Assembly: GCF_011927695.1 (NCBI RefSeq)
Contig: NZ_JAATJE010000001.1
Span: 496,001-560,000 of the forward strand
Direction of reading: 5' to 3'
DNA from: Sphingomonas jejuensis
GTDB taxonomy: Bacteria > Pseudomonadota > Alphaproteobacteria > Sphingomonadales > Sphingomonadaceae
DNA length: 64,000 nucleotides
Below are positions 43,934 through 52,910 of the stretch, piece by piece (positions within the stretch are counted from its first letter, which is position 1; every line of letters starts with the position of its first letter). The notes below the pieces were generated by a model. It saw only the letters and a list, made by a program, of their open reading frames with translations, did not search any database and was not told the origin of the DNA. The position numbers were made by a program, and so were the translations under genes.

Positions 43934-44433
43934 GCCGGATCGGGGTCTATCCGGGCACGTTCGACCCCATCACGCTCGGTCACATGGACATCATCCGCCG
44001 CGCCACCAAGCTGGTCGACCGGCTGGTGGTGGGCGTCACCACCAATGCGTCCAAGTCGCCGATGTTCTCGGTGGAGGAGCGCATCGCCGCCGTTGAGCGC
44101 GAGGTGGCGGGCATCGACGACGCCGCCATCCAGGTGGTGTCGTTCGACACGCTCCTGATGAGCTTCGCCGAGGCGCAGGGCGCGACCATGATCGTGCGGG
44201 GCCTCCGCGCGGTCGCCGACTTCGAATATGAGTATCAGATGGCCGGCATGAACCAGCAGCTGAACGACCGGATCGAGACGGTCTTCCTGATGGCCGACGT
44301 GTCCCTGCAGCCGATCGCCAGCCGGCTGGTGAAGGAGATCGCCTTGTTCGGCGGCACCATCGGCAAGTTCGTCAGCCCCGCTGTGGAGCGCGACGTGCTT
44401 GCGCGGCTGGCTGAGCAGCGGGCGCGGGCCTGA
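43930..44433 (+). CDS. coaD: Phosphopantetheine adenylyltransferase
   Basis: This 167-residue enzyme performs the penultimate step of coenzyme A synthesis. The nucleotidyltransferase motif GTFDPITLGH (T/HxGH) is at residues 9-18, with SRLVKEIALFGG near the C-terminus. It starts on TTG 43930, whose last two bases are shared with the ispA stop (TTGA), a translational coupling. No ATG start fits. Confidence 0.95.
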   Translation: MSRIGVYPGTFDPITLGHMDIIRRATKLVDRLVVGVTTNASKSPMFSVEERIAAVEREVAGIDDAAIQVVSFDTLLMSFAEAQGATMIVRGLRAVADFEYEYQMAGMNQQLNDRIETVFLMADVSLQPIASRLVKEIALFGGTIGKFVSPAVERDVLARLAEQRARA

Positions 44434-44510
44434 CCGGTTCACGCGCCGTCAAGCCGCCACATTCTACCGCCAGTGTCGCAACAACCCCAGTCACATAGGA
44501 ACCAGCCCGG

Positions 44511-45287
44511 ATGCGCCTTTTCGGCAGTCTGATCGCGCTCTCCCTCGCCGTTGCCGCACCCGCGCACGCCCAAGGCCAGCGGCAGGCGCCGCCGCCGTCG
44601 GTGGAGGAATTGAGCCAGCAGGAGGAAGCCCGCCGCACGGCCGAGCGCATCGCGCGCGAGGATGCGGAGCGTCCGGCCGCCACCAACGAGGTGCCGGCGG
44701 CGACGCCCGACAACATCTGGGTGCTCGACCTCTCGAACGGGCAGCGCGTGACGGTGCAGCTGCGCCCCGACAAGGCGCCCAACCATGTCGAGCGTATCAA
44801 GACGCTGACCCGGCAGGGCTTCTACAATGGGCTGACCTTCCACCGCGTCATCGACGGCTTCATGGCGCAGGGCGGCGATCCGGAGGGCACCGGACAGGGC
44901 GGGTCGCAGCTTCCCGATCTTGTGGCCGAGTTCAACGACATGCCGCATGTCCGCGGCACGGTGTCGGCGGCACGCACCAACGAGCCGAACACGGCCAACA
45001 GCCAGTTCTTCATCGTGTTGATGCCGCGCCTCAGCCTCGACAACAACTACACCGCGTTCGGCCGCGTGCTGACCGGCATGCAGGGTGTCGATGCCATCGC
45101 CAAGGGTGAGCCGCCGGCCGAGCCCACCCGCATTGCCCGCGCCTATATCCAGGCCGATGGCGTGCCCGATGCGGTGGCCACCCTGGCGCCGCCCGCGGCC
45201 GCGCCGGCGCCCGCGCCGGGTGCCCCCACCATCGTCACCGTGCCGTTGCCGGTTCAGCGCCCGGCCGGGGCGTCGCCCAGCAACTAA
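44511..45287 (+). CDS. Exported cyclophilin-type peptidyl-prolyl isomerase
   Basis: This is a 258-residue protein with a signal peptide ([21 protein letters not shown]), then a Gln/Pro/Glu-rich linker (about 22-65). The cyclophilin domain contains [25 protein letters not shown] and NSQFFIVL with the catalytic Arg, Phe and Gln. The C-terminus is Pro/Ala-rich. It should act in the periplasm on outer-membrane protein folding. It lies 13 bp before queA. Confidence 0.92.
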   Translation: MRLFGSLIALSLAVAAPAHAQGQRQAPPPSVEELSQQEEARRTAERIAREDAERPAATNEVPAATPDNIWVLDLSNGQRVTVQLRPDKAPNHVERIKTLTRQGFYNGLTFHRVIDGFMAQGGDPEGTGQGGSQLPDLVAEFNDMPHVRGTVSAARTNEPNTANSQFFIVLMPRLSLDNNYTAFGRVLTGMQGVDAIAKGEPPAEPTRIARAYIQADGVPDAVATLAPPAAAPAPAPGAPTIVTVPLPVQRPAGASPSN

Positions 45288-45300
45288 GGGTGCCGCGGCC

Positions 45301-46332
45301 GTGAAGGTCGACCTTTTCGATTTCGACCTTCCGCCCGAACGCATCGCGCTGCGTCCGGCCCGGCCGCGCGATGCCGCGCGCATGCTGGTGCTCGAAGGGG
45401 ACCGGATGGTGGATGCCGGGGTGGCAGACCTGCCGCGCCACCTGCGCTCCGGCGATTGCCTGGTCTTCAACGACACCCGGGTCATCCCGGCCCAGCTTCA
45501 CGGCCGCCGGGGCGATGCGACCGTCGGCGCGACGCTGCACAAACGGGCCGGCGCGCGGTCCTGGCATGCCTTCGTCAAGGGCGCCAAGCGCCTGCGCACG
45601 GCCGACAGGATCGATTTCGGCGCCGATGTCGCGGCTGTGGTCGACGACAAGGCCGACGACGGCAGCGTGCTGCTGCGCTTCGAAGGCGATGCTCCTGTTG
45701 AATTGCTGCTGGAACGCGCGGGACAGATGCCGCTGCCGCCTTACATCGCGGCCCGGCGCGGCACCGATGCCGCCGACGCCGACGATTACCAGACGATGTT
45801 CGCCGGCCCCGGCGGCGCGGTGGCGGCGCCGACCGCCGGCCTGCATTTCACCCCGGCGCTGCTTGCTGCGCTGGCGGATGCAGGGATCGGGCACGAGACG
45901 CTGACCTTGCACGTCGGCGCCGGCACCTTCCTTCCGGTCAAGGCGGACGATACCGACGATCACCGGATGCATGCCGAATGGGGCCGGATCGATGCCGCGG
46001 CGGCGGACCGCATGAACGCCGTGCGCGCGGGCGGCGGGCGGCTGATCGCCGTCGGCACCACGTCGCTCAGGCTTCTCGAAAGCGCGGTGGGCGATCATGG
46101 CCGTATCCAGTCGTTCGAAGGGGACACCGCGATCTTCATCACCCCCGGCTACCGCTTCCGGGCCATCGACGGGCTCCTGACCAACTTCCACCTGCCGCGA
46201 TCGACCCTGTTCATGCTGGTCTCGGCGCTGATGGGGCGGGATCGAATGCAGGCCGCCTATGCGCACGCCATCGCCAGCGGCTACCGCTTCTATTCCTATG
46301 GCGATGCCAGCCTGCTGCTGCCGGCCGCCTGA
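45301..46332 (+). CDS. queA: S-adenosylmethionine:tRNA ribosyltransferase-isomerase
   Basis: This 343-residue enzyme moves the ribosyl part of SAM onto preQ1-modified tRNA to give epoxyqueuosine. Family blocks are [50 protein letters not shown] and [18 protein letters not shown]. It starts on GTG 45301 (VKVDLFDF), the standard family N-terminus. tgt follows 16 bp later. The pair performs the tRNA-linked half of queuosine synthesis. Confidence 0.95.
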   Translation: MKVDLFDFDLPPERIALRPARPRDAARMLVLEGDRMVDAGVADLPRHLRSGDCLVFNDTRVIPAQLHGRRGDATVGATLHKRAGARSWHAFVKGAKRLRTADRIDFGADVAAVVDDKADDGSVLLRFEGDAPVELLLERAGQMPLPPYIAARRGTDAADADDYQTMFAGPGGAVAAPTAGLHFTPALLAALADAGIGHETLTLHVGAGTFLPVKADDTDDHRMHAEWGRIDAAAADRMNAVRAGGGRLIAVGTTSLRLLESAVGDHGRIQSFEGDTAIFITPGYRFRAIDGLLTNFHLPRSTLFMLVSALMGRDRMQAAYAHAIASGYRFYSYGDASLLLPAA

Positions 46333-46348
46333 CCTGAAAGCCGCAGCC

Positions 46349-47464
46349 ATGACCCGCTTCGCCTTTTCCGTTCACGCGACCGATGGGCGTGCCCGCACCG
46401 GTGAGATCGCGATGCAGCGCGGCATCATCCGCACGCCGGCCTTCATGCCGGTCGGCACCGCCGCGACGGTCAAGTCGCTGAAGCCTGCCACCGTCCGCGC
46501 GGCAGGCGCCGACATCATCCTGGGCAACACCTATCACCTGATGCTGCGTCCCGGCGCCGAGCGTGTCGCGCGACTGGGCGGGCTGCACCGCTTCATGGGC
46601 TGGGACCGGCCGATCCTGACCGACAGCGGCGGCTATCAGGTGATGAGCCTGTCGGACCTGACCAAGCGGGACGAACAAGGCGTCGCGTTCAAGTCGCATC
46701 TGGACGGCAGCCGCCACCTTCTCACGCCCGAACGCTCCACCGAGATCCAGCGACTGCTCGGCTCGGACATCGTGATGGCCTTTGATGAGCTGGTGCCGAC
46801 CACGTCCACGCATGAGGTGCAGGCGGCGGCGATGGAGCGGTCGATGCGCTGGGCACGGCGCTCGCGCGACGCGTTCCTGTCCGGCGGGGATCATGCCGCC
46901 GCGGCCGCGCAGTTCGGCATCCAGCAGGGCGCGCTCGACGAAGGCTTGAGGAAGTCGTCGGCCGACGCGCTCGTCGACATCGGCTTCGACGGTTACGCGA
47001 TCGGCGGGCTTGCGGTGGGGGAGGGGCAGGCGGCGATGTTCGGCGTGCTCGACTATGCCCCCGCACAGCTGCCGGCGGACCGGCCCCGCTACCTCATGGG
47101 CGTCGGCAAGCCCGATGATATCGTCGGCGCGGTGGAGCGCGGCGTCGACATGTTCGATTGCGTGCTGCCGACGCGCAGCGGGCGCACGGGCCAGGCCTTC
47201 ACCTGGGACGGCCCTCTCAACATCCGCAACGCGAAGTTCGCAGAGGATCAGAGCCCGCTCGATCCCGACAGCCCGGTGGCGGAATGGTCCAAGGCCTATC
47301 TCCACCATCTGGTGCGCTCGGGCGAGATCCTGGGCGCCATGCTGATGACGGAGCATAATATCTGGTTCTACCAGCAGCTCATGGCCGGGCTGCGCGCCGC
47401 GATCGTTGAAGGGCGGCTTGCCGCCTTCGCGGCTGCCTTCCGGGCACGCTACGGGCGAGGCTGA
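46349..47464 (+). CDS. tgt: tRNA-guanine transglycosylase, lacking the zinc cysteines
   Basis: This 371-residue TIM-barrel enzyme exchanges G34 for preQ1 in tRNA. The catalytic residues are intact: D92 in TDSGGYQ and D270 in MFDCVLPTR. The C-terminal zinc site is not. Where the family has DP-x-CxCxxC, this protein reads DPDSPVAEW (305-313), three residues shorter and without cysteine; only the fourth ligand, H336 in MTEHN, remains. FAEDQSP before it and SKAYLHHL after it align cleanly, so this is not a reading error of a few bases. It is probably a zinc-free but active variant. Confidence 0.93.
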   Translation: MTRFAFSVHATDGRARTGEIAMQRGIIRTPAFMPVGTAATVKSLKPATVRAAGADIILGNTYHLMLRPGAERVARLGGLHRFMGWDRPILTDSGGYQVMSLSDLTKRDEQGVAFKSHLDGSRHLLTPERSTEIQRLLGSDIVMAFDELVPTTSTHEVQAAAMERSMRWARRSRDAFLSGGDHAAAAAQFGIQQGALDEGLRKSSADALVDIGFDGYAIGGLAVGEGQAAMFGVLDYAPAQLPADRPRYLMGVGKPDDIVGAVERGVDMFDCVLPTRSGRTGQAFTWDGPLNIRNAKFAEDQSPLDPDSPVAEWSKAYLHHLVRSGEILGAMLMTEHNIWFYQQLMAGLRAAIVEGRLAAFAAAFRARYGRG

Positions 47465-47521
47465 CCGGCGGCGGAGGAGCCGCCATCGACGGGGCGGGCG
47501 CCGCTCCCTACATGCTGGCTC

Positions 47522-49792
47522 ATGAAAAAGACCCCCGGCCTGCCGTCGCGCGAGCAGATCCTCGACTTCATCAGCACCTCGGATCAGCCCGCCGGCAAGC
47601 GGGAGATCGCCCGTGCGTTCGGCCTGCACGGGGCGGACAAGATCGCGCTGAAGGCGCTCCTGAAGGATATGGCGGATGAAGGGCTGATCGACGCCTCGCC
47701 CGGCCGCGCCTTCCATCAGGCCGGTGGCGTCCCCAAGGTCACGGTGCTCAAGATCGTCGATGTGGACGACAGCGGCCAGGCGTTCGCGGTCCCCGCCGCC
47801 TGGGAGGCGTCGGCCCCGCCGCCGCGGCTGCGGGTGCGGGAAAAGGCGCGAAAGGGCGCGCTCGGCGTCGGCGATCGCATCCTCGCGCGCACGGAGGAGG
47901 CAGGGTCCGGCTGGATCGCGCATCCGCTGAAGAAGCTCGCCGCCACGGCCGAGCTGATGCTGGGCGTGCTCCATCAGGAAGGCGACGTGCTGTGGCTGCG
48001 CAGCGTCGACAAGCGCGAACGCCGCGACGTCCGCGTGTCCGATGCCGGCGGCGCGGCCGCGGGCGACCTCGTGCTGGCCGAAAAGGCCGGGCGCCCGCCC
48101 CGCATCACCGCCCGCGTGACGGAGCGGCTCGGCGACCCGTTTGAGCCGCGCAGCTTCTCGCTGATCGCCATCCATAAGCACGGCATTCCCGACCAGTTCG
48201 GCGACGGCGTGGAGGAGGAAGCGGCGCTGGTCGCCCGCCTCGACACCGGTCCGTTGGGGGAGGGCGGGCGTGAAGATCTCCGCCACCTGCCGCTGCTTGC
48301 GATCGACCCGGAGGATGCCCGCGATCACGACGACGCCGTCTGGGCCGCGCCGGACGAGGATCCGGACAACGCCGGCGGCTTTGTCGCGGCCGTCGCGATC
48401 GCCGATGTCGGCTTCTATGTCCGCCCCGGCAGCCTGCTCGACCGCGAGGCCCGCCGCCGCGGCAACAGCGTCTATTTCCCCGACCGCGTCGTGCCGATGC
48501 TGCCGGAGGTTCTGTCGGCCGACGTCTGCTCGCTGAAGGAAGGCGAGGACCGCGCGTCGATGGTCTGCCATCTCCAGGTGGCGCCGGATGGCAAGCTCAA
48601 GTCGTGGCGCTTCGCCCGCGCCCTGGTCCGCATCCGCCACAACCTCGCCTATGAGGAGGCGCAGCGGCTGGTGGACGAGGACGCCGGCGATGACCTCACC
48701 GCCATCCTGAAGCAGCTCTGGGCCTGCTGGCGGGCGCTGGCAAAGGCCCGCGACGCGCGCGAGCCGCTGGACCTCGACCTGCCCGAACGCCGCGTCGTGC
48801 TCGACGAGAAGGGCCGCATACTGTCCGTCGCCCCGCGTGAGCGGCTGGATGCGCACCGTTTGATCGAGGACTACATGATCGCCGCCAACGTCGCCGCCGC
48901 CAAGGCGCTGGAGGCGAAGAAGGCTCCGGTCATGTACCGCATCCACGAGCCGCCGAGCCGCGAGAAGCTCGTCGCCCTAAAGGATTATCTCGCCACCTTC
49001 GGCGTGTCTGTCGCGCTCGGTCAGGTGGTGACGCCCGCCACCTTCAATCGCCTGCTCGCCAGGGTCGGCGACATCGACCAGCGCCCGCAGATCATGGAGC
49101 AGGTGCTGCGATCGCAGACCCAGGCCTATTACGGCCCCGCCAATGTCGGCCATTTCGGGCTGTCGCTCGGCAGCTACGCGCATTTCACATCGCCCATCCG
49201 CCGCTACGCCGACCTCCTGGTCCACCGCGCGCTTGCCGGCGCCCATGGCCTCGCGCTGCCCCGGCCGAAGCTGGTCGGCGGCGGCGCGGTGGCGGAGATC
49301 CCCGCCTCCACCGCGCTGTCCACCGACGATCAGGCCGATCTTGCCCGCATCGGCGAGGTGATCAGCCGGCACGAACGCCGCGCGATGGAGGCCGAGCGCG
49401 AGACAGTCGATCGCTACGTCGCCGCCTATCTGTCGATCAAGGTGGGTGAGGAGGTCGACGTGCGCATCACCGGCGTGCAGCCGTTCGGCTTCTTCGCGAC
49501 GGTGGAGGGGCTGGGCGGCGACGGGCTGGTACCCGCTTCCTCGCTCGGGCCCGACTGGTATCGCTATGACGAGGCGGGGCAGCGGCTGGTCTCCGCGGAC
49601 GGCGACACCGTGTACGCGTCGGGTCAGCGGCTGAAGCTGCGGCTGGCCGAAGCCAACCCGATCAGCGGCGCGCTGCGGTTCGAGCTGCCCGACGCCCCCC
49701 GCAGCCGCGACCGCACCGGCGTCGGGGAGCGTGCGCCCCGTCCCATGAAGCGCCGCGGACGCCCCGCCAACATCCGTCACAAGAACCGCTGA
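47522..49792 (+). CDS. rnr: Ribonuclease R
   Basis: This is a 756-residue 3'-5' exoribonuclease that degrades structured RNA. A winged-helix start (KKTPGLPSREQILDFI) is followed by cold-shock domains, the RNB catalytic block with DPEDARDHDDAVWA (Mg-binding aspartates) and RRRGNSVYFPDRVVPMLP, and a C-terminal S1 domain (VDVRITGVQPFGFFATVEG). The tail is basic. It is separated from tgt by 57 bp and co-directional. Confidence 0.96.
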   Translation: MKKTPGLPSREQILDFISTSDQPAGKREIARAFGLHGADKIALKALLKDMADEGLIDASPGRAFHQAGGVPKVTVLKIVDVDDSGQAFAVPAAWEASAPPPRLRVREKARKGALGVGDRILARTEEAGSGWIAHPLKKLAATAELMLGVLHQEGDVLWLRSVDKRERRDVRVSDAGGAAAGDLVLAEKAGRPPRITARVTERLGDPFEPRSFSLIAIHKHGIPDQFGDGVEEEAALVARLDTGPLGEGGREDLRHLPLLAIDPEDARDHDDAVWAAPDEDPDNAGGFVAAVAIADVGFYVRPGSLLDREARRRGNSVYFPDRVVPMLPEVLSADVCSLKEGEDRASMVCHLQVAPDGKLKSWRFARALVRIRHNLAYEEAQRLVDEDAGDDLTAILKQLWACWRALAKARDAREPLDLDLPERRVVLDEKGRILSVAPRERLDAHRLIEDYMIAANVAAAKALEAKKAPVMYRIHEPPSREKLVALKDYLATFGVSVALGQVVTPATFNRLLARVGDIDQRPQIMEQVLRSQTQAYYGPANVGHFGLSLGSYAHFTSPIRRYADLLVHRALAGAHGLALPRPKLVGGGAVAEIPASTALSTDDQADLARIGEVISRHERRAMEAERETVDRYVAAYLSIKVGEEVDVRITGVQPFGFFATVEGLGGDGLVPASSLGPDWYRYDEAGQRLVSADGDTVYASGQRLKLRLAEANPISGALRFELPDAPRSRDRTGVGERAPRPMKRRGRPANIRHKNR

Positions 49793-49809
49793 CGCTGCGT
49801 TACAAACCA

Positions 49810-49827
49810 ATGACAGTTAGATGACAA
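49810..49827 (-). promoter_or_regulatory. Pho-box-like direct repeat (reverse orientation)
   Basis: The minus strand reads TTGTCAT-CTAA-CTGTCAT: two 7-bp half-sites 4 bp apart, one mismatch from the PhoB consensus. It lies 61 bp before the small secreted-protein gene. Confidence 0.45.
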
Positions 49828-49840
49828 TTATGTTGCAACG

Positions 49841-49858
49841 CTGTCATGAAAGAGTCAT
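49841..49858 (+). promoter_or_regulatory. Pho-box-like direct repeat (forward orientation)
   Basis: CTGTCAT-GAAA-GAGTCAT has the same 7-4-7 layout with two mismatches in the second half. It overlaps a possible promoter (TTGCAA, 17 bp, CATCTT). Together with the site at 49810 it suggests phosphate-dependent control. Confidence 0.4.
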
Positions 49859-49887
49859 CTTCTCTTCAAGGAAGAGGAGATGTCACG

Positions 49888-50229
49888 ATGAACAAGCTGA
49901 TTGTCGCCGCGGCGGTGATGGCGGGCGGTCTGGGCGCCCCGGCGATGGCGCAGAGCCATTATGGCGCGCAGGCGCTGCTCGCCGGGCGGGACGATCTTGC
50001 CCGCACGATCATCCAGGCGCGGCTCGCCGCTGAACCGAACGAGCCGTCCGCGCTGCTCAACGCCGCCCTGCTCGCCCAGCGTTCGGGCCGCCATGCGGAA
50101 TCGCGTGCCTTCTACGCGCAGGTGCTCGGCGGAGAGAATGTCGCGCTCGACGTGGCGGACGGCCGCACGATGATGTCGCACGACATCGCGCGCCGCGGCC
50201 TCGCCCTGTCGCAGGTCGCCAGCCGCTAG
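49888..50229 (+). CDS. Small exported TPR-like protein
   Basis: This is a 113-residue protein with a signal peptide (MNKLIVAAAVMAGGLGAPAMAQ). The mature part looks like two tetratricopeptide-like helix pairs: AQALLAGRDDLARTIIQARL, then PSALLNAALLAQRSGRHAESRAFYAQVL. The preferred start is the ATG at 49888, preceded by AGAGGAG; an upstream in-frame ATG would add non-signal residues. Two Pho-box-like elements lie upstream. Probable location is the periplasm. Function unknown. Confidence 0.65.
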   Translation: MNKLIVAAAVMAGGLGAPAMAQSHYGAQALLAGRDDLARTIIQARLAAEPNEPSALLNAALLAQRSGRHAESRAFYAQVLGGENVALDVADGRTMMSHDIARRGLALSQVASR

Positions 50230-50236
50230 GCTGCTC

Positions 50237-50653
50237 TCAGCCGACCCGCTGGAGCATCAATGCCGGCGCCGCCGTCATCGGCTGCGGCGCCGGCAAGGCG
50301 AACAGCGCACGCCCGTCGCCGTCCAGGATGCGGGCGGTCAGCCGCAGCGGCGCGCCCTCTCGCGCCTGATAGGCAACGGTGAAGCGGATCGGCACCTGCA
50401 GGCCGTCGGTCGCCTGTCGATAGCGGCCGAGCACCTCGCCCGCCGCGCCCAGCACCTGGACCTCCACCACCGCGTCCGGCAACAAGGCCATGCGCTCGCG
50501 ATAGGCCACCGTGCCGCTGACGGACCCCGTCACCAGCCGCCCCGCCGGCTGCTGCGGGCGCGGCGCGCTGACGGGTTCGGGCGGCCGTCCGGCCGGCACG
50601 CAGCCTGCCAGCAGCATGGCTCCACTCGCGACCAACAGCTTGCGCACCGCCAT
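50237..50653 (-). CDS. YbaY-type lipoprotein
   Basis: This is a 138-residue lipoprotein with lipobox LLAGC (near residue 18) and a Pro-rich linker. One domain (VSGTVAYRERMALLPDAVVEVQV; IRFTVAYQA; LTARILDGDGRALF) matches the YbaY/META-associated beta fold. The family is poorly understood and envelope-associated. The start MAVRKLLVAS begins the signal peptide. It lies 4 bp after dcd on the same strand and may share its transcript. Confidence 0.8.
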   Translation of the reverse strand: MAVRKLLVASGAMLLAGCVPAGRPPEPVSAPRPQQPAGRLVTGSVSGTVAYRERMALLPDAVVEVQVLGAAGEVLGRYRQATDGLQVPIRFTVAYQAREGAPLRLTARILDGDGRALFALPAPQPMTAAPALMLQRVG

Positions 50654-50657
50654 CTCC

Positions 50658-51212
50658 TCAAAGCTTCGGGAGCGTGACGCCCCGCTGTCCCATATATTTG
50701 CCGGCGCGGTCGGCATAGCTGACCTCGCACGGCTCGTTGCCCTTCAGGAACAGGAACTGGCACGCGCCTTCGTTGGCGTAGACCTTGGCGGGCAGCGGCG
50801 TGGTGTTCGAAAACTCCAGCGTCACATGTCCTTCCCAGCCGGGTTCCAGCGGCGTCACGTTCACGATGATGCCGCACCGTGCATAGGTCGACTTGCCCAG
50901 GCAGATCACCAGCACGTCGCGCGGCACCCGGAAATATTCCACCGTGCGGGCCAGTGCGAAGCTGTTCGGCGGGATGATGCACACGTCCGTCTTGCGGTCG
51001 ACGAAGCTGTTCGCGGCGAAATCCTTCGGGTCCACCACCGCGTTGTCGACGTTGGTGAAGATCTTGAACTCGTCGGACACCCGCGCGTCATAGCCATAGG
51101 ACGACAGGCCGTAGCTGATGCACCCGTCGCGCCGCTGCGTCTCGACGAACGGGTCGATCATCTGCGTGGTCAGCGCCTGCTCGCGGATCCAGCGGTCTGA
51201 CAGGATGGACAT
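50658..51212 (-). CDS. dcd: dCTP deaminase
   Basis: This is a 184-residue trimeric enzyme converting dCTP to dUTP for thymidylate supply. [25 protein letters not shown], the substrate loop [22 protein letters not shown] with the catalytic Glu, and GACQFLFL are all present. The ending [19 protein letters not shown] is family-typical. The start MSILSD is standard; the longer upstream reading is not supported. Confidence 0.96.
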   Translation of the reverse strand: MSILSDRWIREQALTTQMIDPFVETQRRDGCISYGLSSYGYDARVSDEFKIFTNVDNAVVDPKDFAANSFVDRKTDVCIIPPNSFALARTVEYFRVPRDVLVICLGKSTYARCGIIVNVTPLEPGWEGHVTLEFSNTTPLPAKVYANEGACQFLFLKGNEPCEVSYADRAGKYMGQRGVTLPKL

Positions 51213-51278
51213 GGGCGTTCTTTCTCCAGGTGGGCCGCGTCTTGCCGGTTTCATGCTGGTGAGCAAGGGGGGAGGGGC

Positions 51279-51740
51279 ATGCGACCGCTGATCGATCTGG
51301 CCTACCGGGCCCGCCGCCGGCTGCTGGCCCTCACCGGCTGGGCCACGGCGGGTGCCAAGGTGATGGTCCATGACCGGTCGGGCCGGCTGCTGCTGGTGCG
51401 CAACCGCTATGGCCGGACGGACCGCTGGGTGCTGCCCGGCGGCGGCATCAAGCGGCGCGAAAGCCCCCAAGCCGCCGGCGCGCGCGAGGTGCTGGAAGAA
51501 ACCGGCTGCCGCGTGACCGGCATGGAGGCGACAGGCGTCTTCCAGTCGAAGGCGGAAGGCCGCCGGGACACGGTGCACCTGTTCAGTGGCGTCACGGACG
51601 ACACCCCCGTGCCGGACGGTGTGGAGATCGCCGAAGCACGCTTCTTCGCGCTGGATGCCCTCCCCAAGGGGCTGTCTCCCGCCACCCGGCGGCGTCTCGA
51701 CGAGATCGCCGGGCGCCGCCAGCCCGACGGCCGCTGGTAG
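51279..51740 (+). CDS. Nudix hydrolase
   Basis: This is a 153-residue hydrolase of nucleoside-diphosphate-linked compounds. The Nudix box spans residues 50-72: GGGIKRRE near 50, then [12 protein letters not shown], with the REVxEExG core metal-binding glutamates. It is preceded by [20 protein letters not shown]. The substrate is unknown. It is divergent from dcd and convergent with cdd, 1 bp from it. Confidence 0.88.
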   Translation: MRPLIDLAYRARRRLLALTGWATAGAKVMVHDRSGRLLLVRNRYGRTDRWVLPGGGIKRRESPQAAGAREVLEETGCRVTGMEATGVFQSKAEGRRDTVHLFSGVTDDTPVPDGVEIAEARFFALDALPKGLSPATRRRLDEIAGRRQPDGRW

Positions 51741-51741
51741 C

Positions 51742-52194
51742 TCAGCCGAGCCCCAGGTCGCGCGGGCCGAACGCGTCGGGCAGCAGGTCGGACAGGCGGT
51801 GGCGCTCCACCGCTCCGCCTGCGCCGCCCGAACAGAAGACCTGAAGGTCCCGGCCGCCCATCTGCGCGGCCTCGTTCAGCACTTGGCGGCACCGGCCGCA
51901 GGGGCGGATGGGATCGGTCCCGCCGATCCCGTCATCGCCCATCATCCCGCCGATGATCGCTACCGCCACGATGTCGCGCAGCCGCCCCTGTGCGCTCGCC
52001 GTCGCGGTGGCCACCGTTTCGGCGCACAACGACAGGCCATAGCTCGCATTCTCGAAATTGGTGCCGGTGATGACCGCTCCGTCGCTGAGCAGCAGCGCCG
52101 CTCCCACCCCGAACCGGGAATAGGGGGCATGGGCATGGACGGCCGCGGCGCGCGCGGCGGCGATCAGCGGATCGGGGTCGATGGCGATGGTCAT
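51742..52194 (-). CDS. cdd: Cytidine deaminase
   Basis: This is a 150-residue homotetrameric pyrimidine-salvage enzyme. Zinc ligands and the catalytic Glu are in CAETVATA (near residue 58) and PCGRCRQVL (near 97); [13 protein letters not shown] is the N-terminal signature. ATG 52194 overlaps the UPF0262 stop by 4 bp, so the two are co-translated. With dcd nearby, the locus handles cytosine nucleotides from both ends. Confidence 0.94.
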   Translation of the reverse strand: MTIAIDPDPLIAAARAAAVHAHAPYSRFGVGAALLLSDGAVITGTNFENASYGLSLCAETVATATASAQGRLRDIVAVAIIGGMMGDDGIGGTDPIRPCGRCRQVLNEAAQMGGRDLQVFCSGGAGGAVERHRLSDLLPDAFGPRDLGLG

Positions 52195-52673
52195 TGCTTG
52201 ATGTGCAGCACGCAAAGCAGCGTGAACAGCCGGCGCGCGGTTTCGAAGTCCACGTCGATCTTGCCGGCCAGCCGCTCGCGCAGCAGCTCGGCCGCCTCGT
52301 TGTGGATGCCGCGCCGGGCCATGTCGATCGTCTCCGTCTGCTCGGCCGACTGGCTCCTGACCGACCGGTAGTAACTGTCGCAGATCGCGAAATAATCCTT
52401 CACCGGCCGGCGGAACCGGGCCAGCGACAGGATCACCGTCTCCAGCGGCCGGCCGTCGGCGTCGGCGGTGTCGATCGCCAGCCGCCCTTCCTCCACGCGC
52501 AGCTTGATGCGGTACGGCCCACCATGCCCGGCGGCGATGGCACGGTTCGGCGCGAAGTGGTTGCCGGCGATCAGGTCGTCGATCGCGACGCGCTTTTCCT
52601 GTTCGATGTCTTCCGATCGCTTGATGATCGTGCGCTCGTCGAGCGTGATCGCGATGATGCGCGGGTCGGACAT
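52191..52673 (-). CDS. UPF0262 family protein
   Basis: This is a 160-residue protein of the alphaproteobacterial UPF0262 family: MSDPRIIAITLDERTI, PYRIKLRVEEGRLAIDT and FRRPVKDYFAICDSYY. No function is known. It is divergent from dnaB (237 bp shared upstream, with DnaA-box-like sites) and is followed by cdd in the same transcript. Confidence 0.9.
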   Translation of the reverse strand: MSDPRIIAITLDERTIIKRSEDIEQEKRVAIDDLIAGNHFAPNRAIAAGHGGPYRIKLRVEEGRLAIDTADADGRPLETVILSLARFRRPVKDYFAICDSYYRSVRSQSAEQTETIDMARRGIHNEAAELLRERLAGKIDVDFETARRLFTLLCVLHIKQ

Positions 52674-52831
52674 GGCAAAGCTCTAAGGACAGTTCGCGCC
52701 CGGCTCAACGATCCATTGCGCCGCACCGTTCGTCGCAAAGCCGCGGCTGTGGACGATCGTGCCGGCGCAAGGTGCCATTCGCCGGCTCGGCGCAGCGCCG
52801 GTCACCAACGCGCCCACCGGCCGTGAACAGC

Positions 52832-52851
52832 TTATCCACAGCCTTTCCACA
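52832..52851 (+). promoter_or_regulatory. DnaA box pair upstream of dnaB
   Basis: TTATCCACA (52832-52840) is a perfect consensus DnaA box. A second, weaker CTTTCCACA (52843-52851) follows in the same orientation after two bases. They lie 60-79 bp before the dnaB ATG, in the 237-bp UPF0262/dnaB gap that otherwise shows nothing clear. Control of dnaB by DnaA is inferred. Confidence 0.5.
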
Positions 52852-52910
52852 GGCTTGGCGGGCCTTGTCCCCATCTTGCCGCCGCGGCGCTTTGGGCAGA
52901 CAAGGATCGG

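Noticed and set aside
46349-47464. Tgt as a pseudogene
   Set aside because: The frame is intact, the catalytic aspartates and flanking motifs are conserved, and only the zinc segment differs, so a variant enzyme is more likely.
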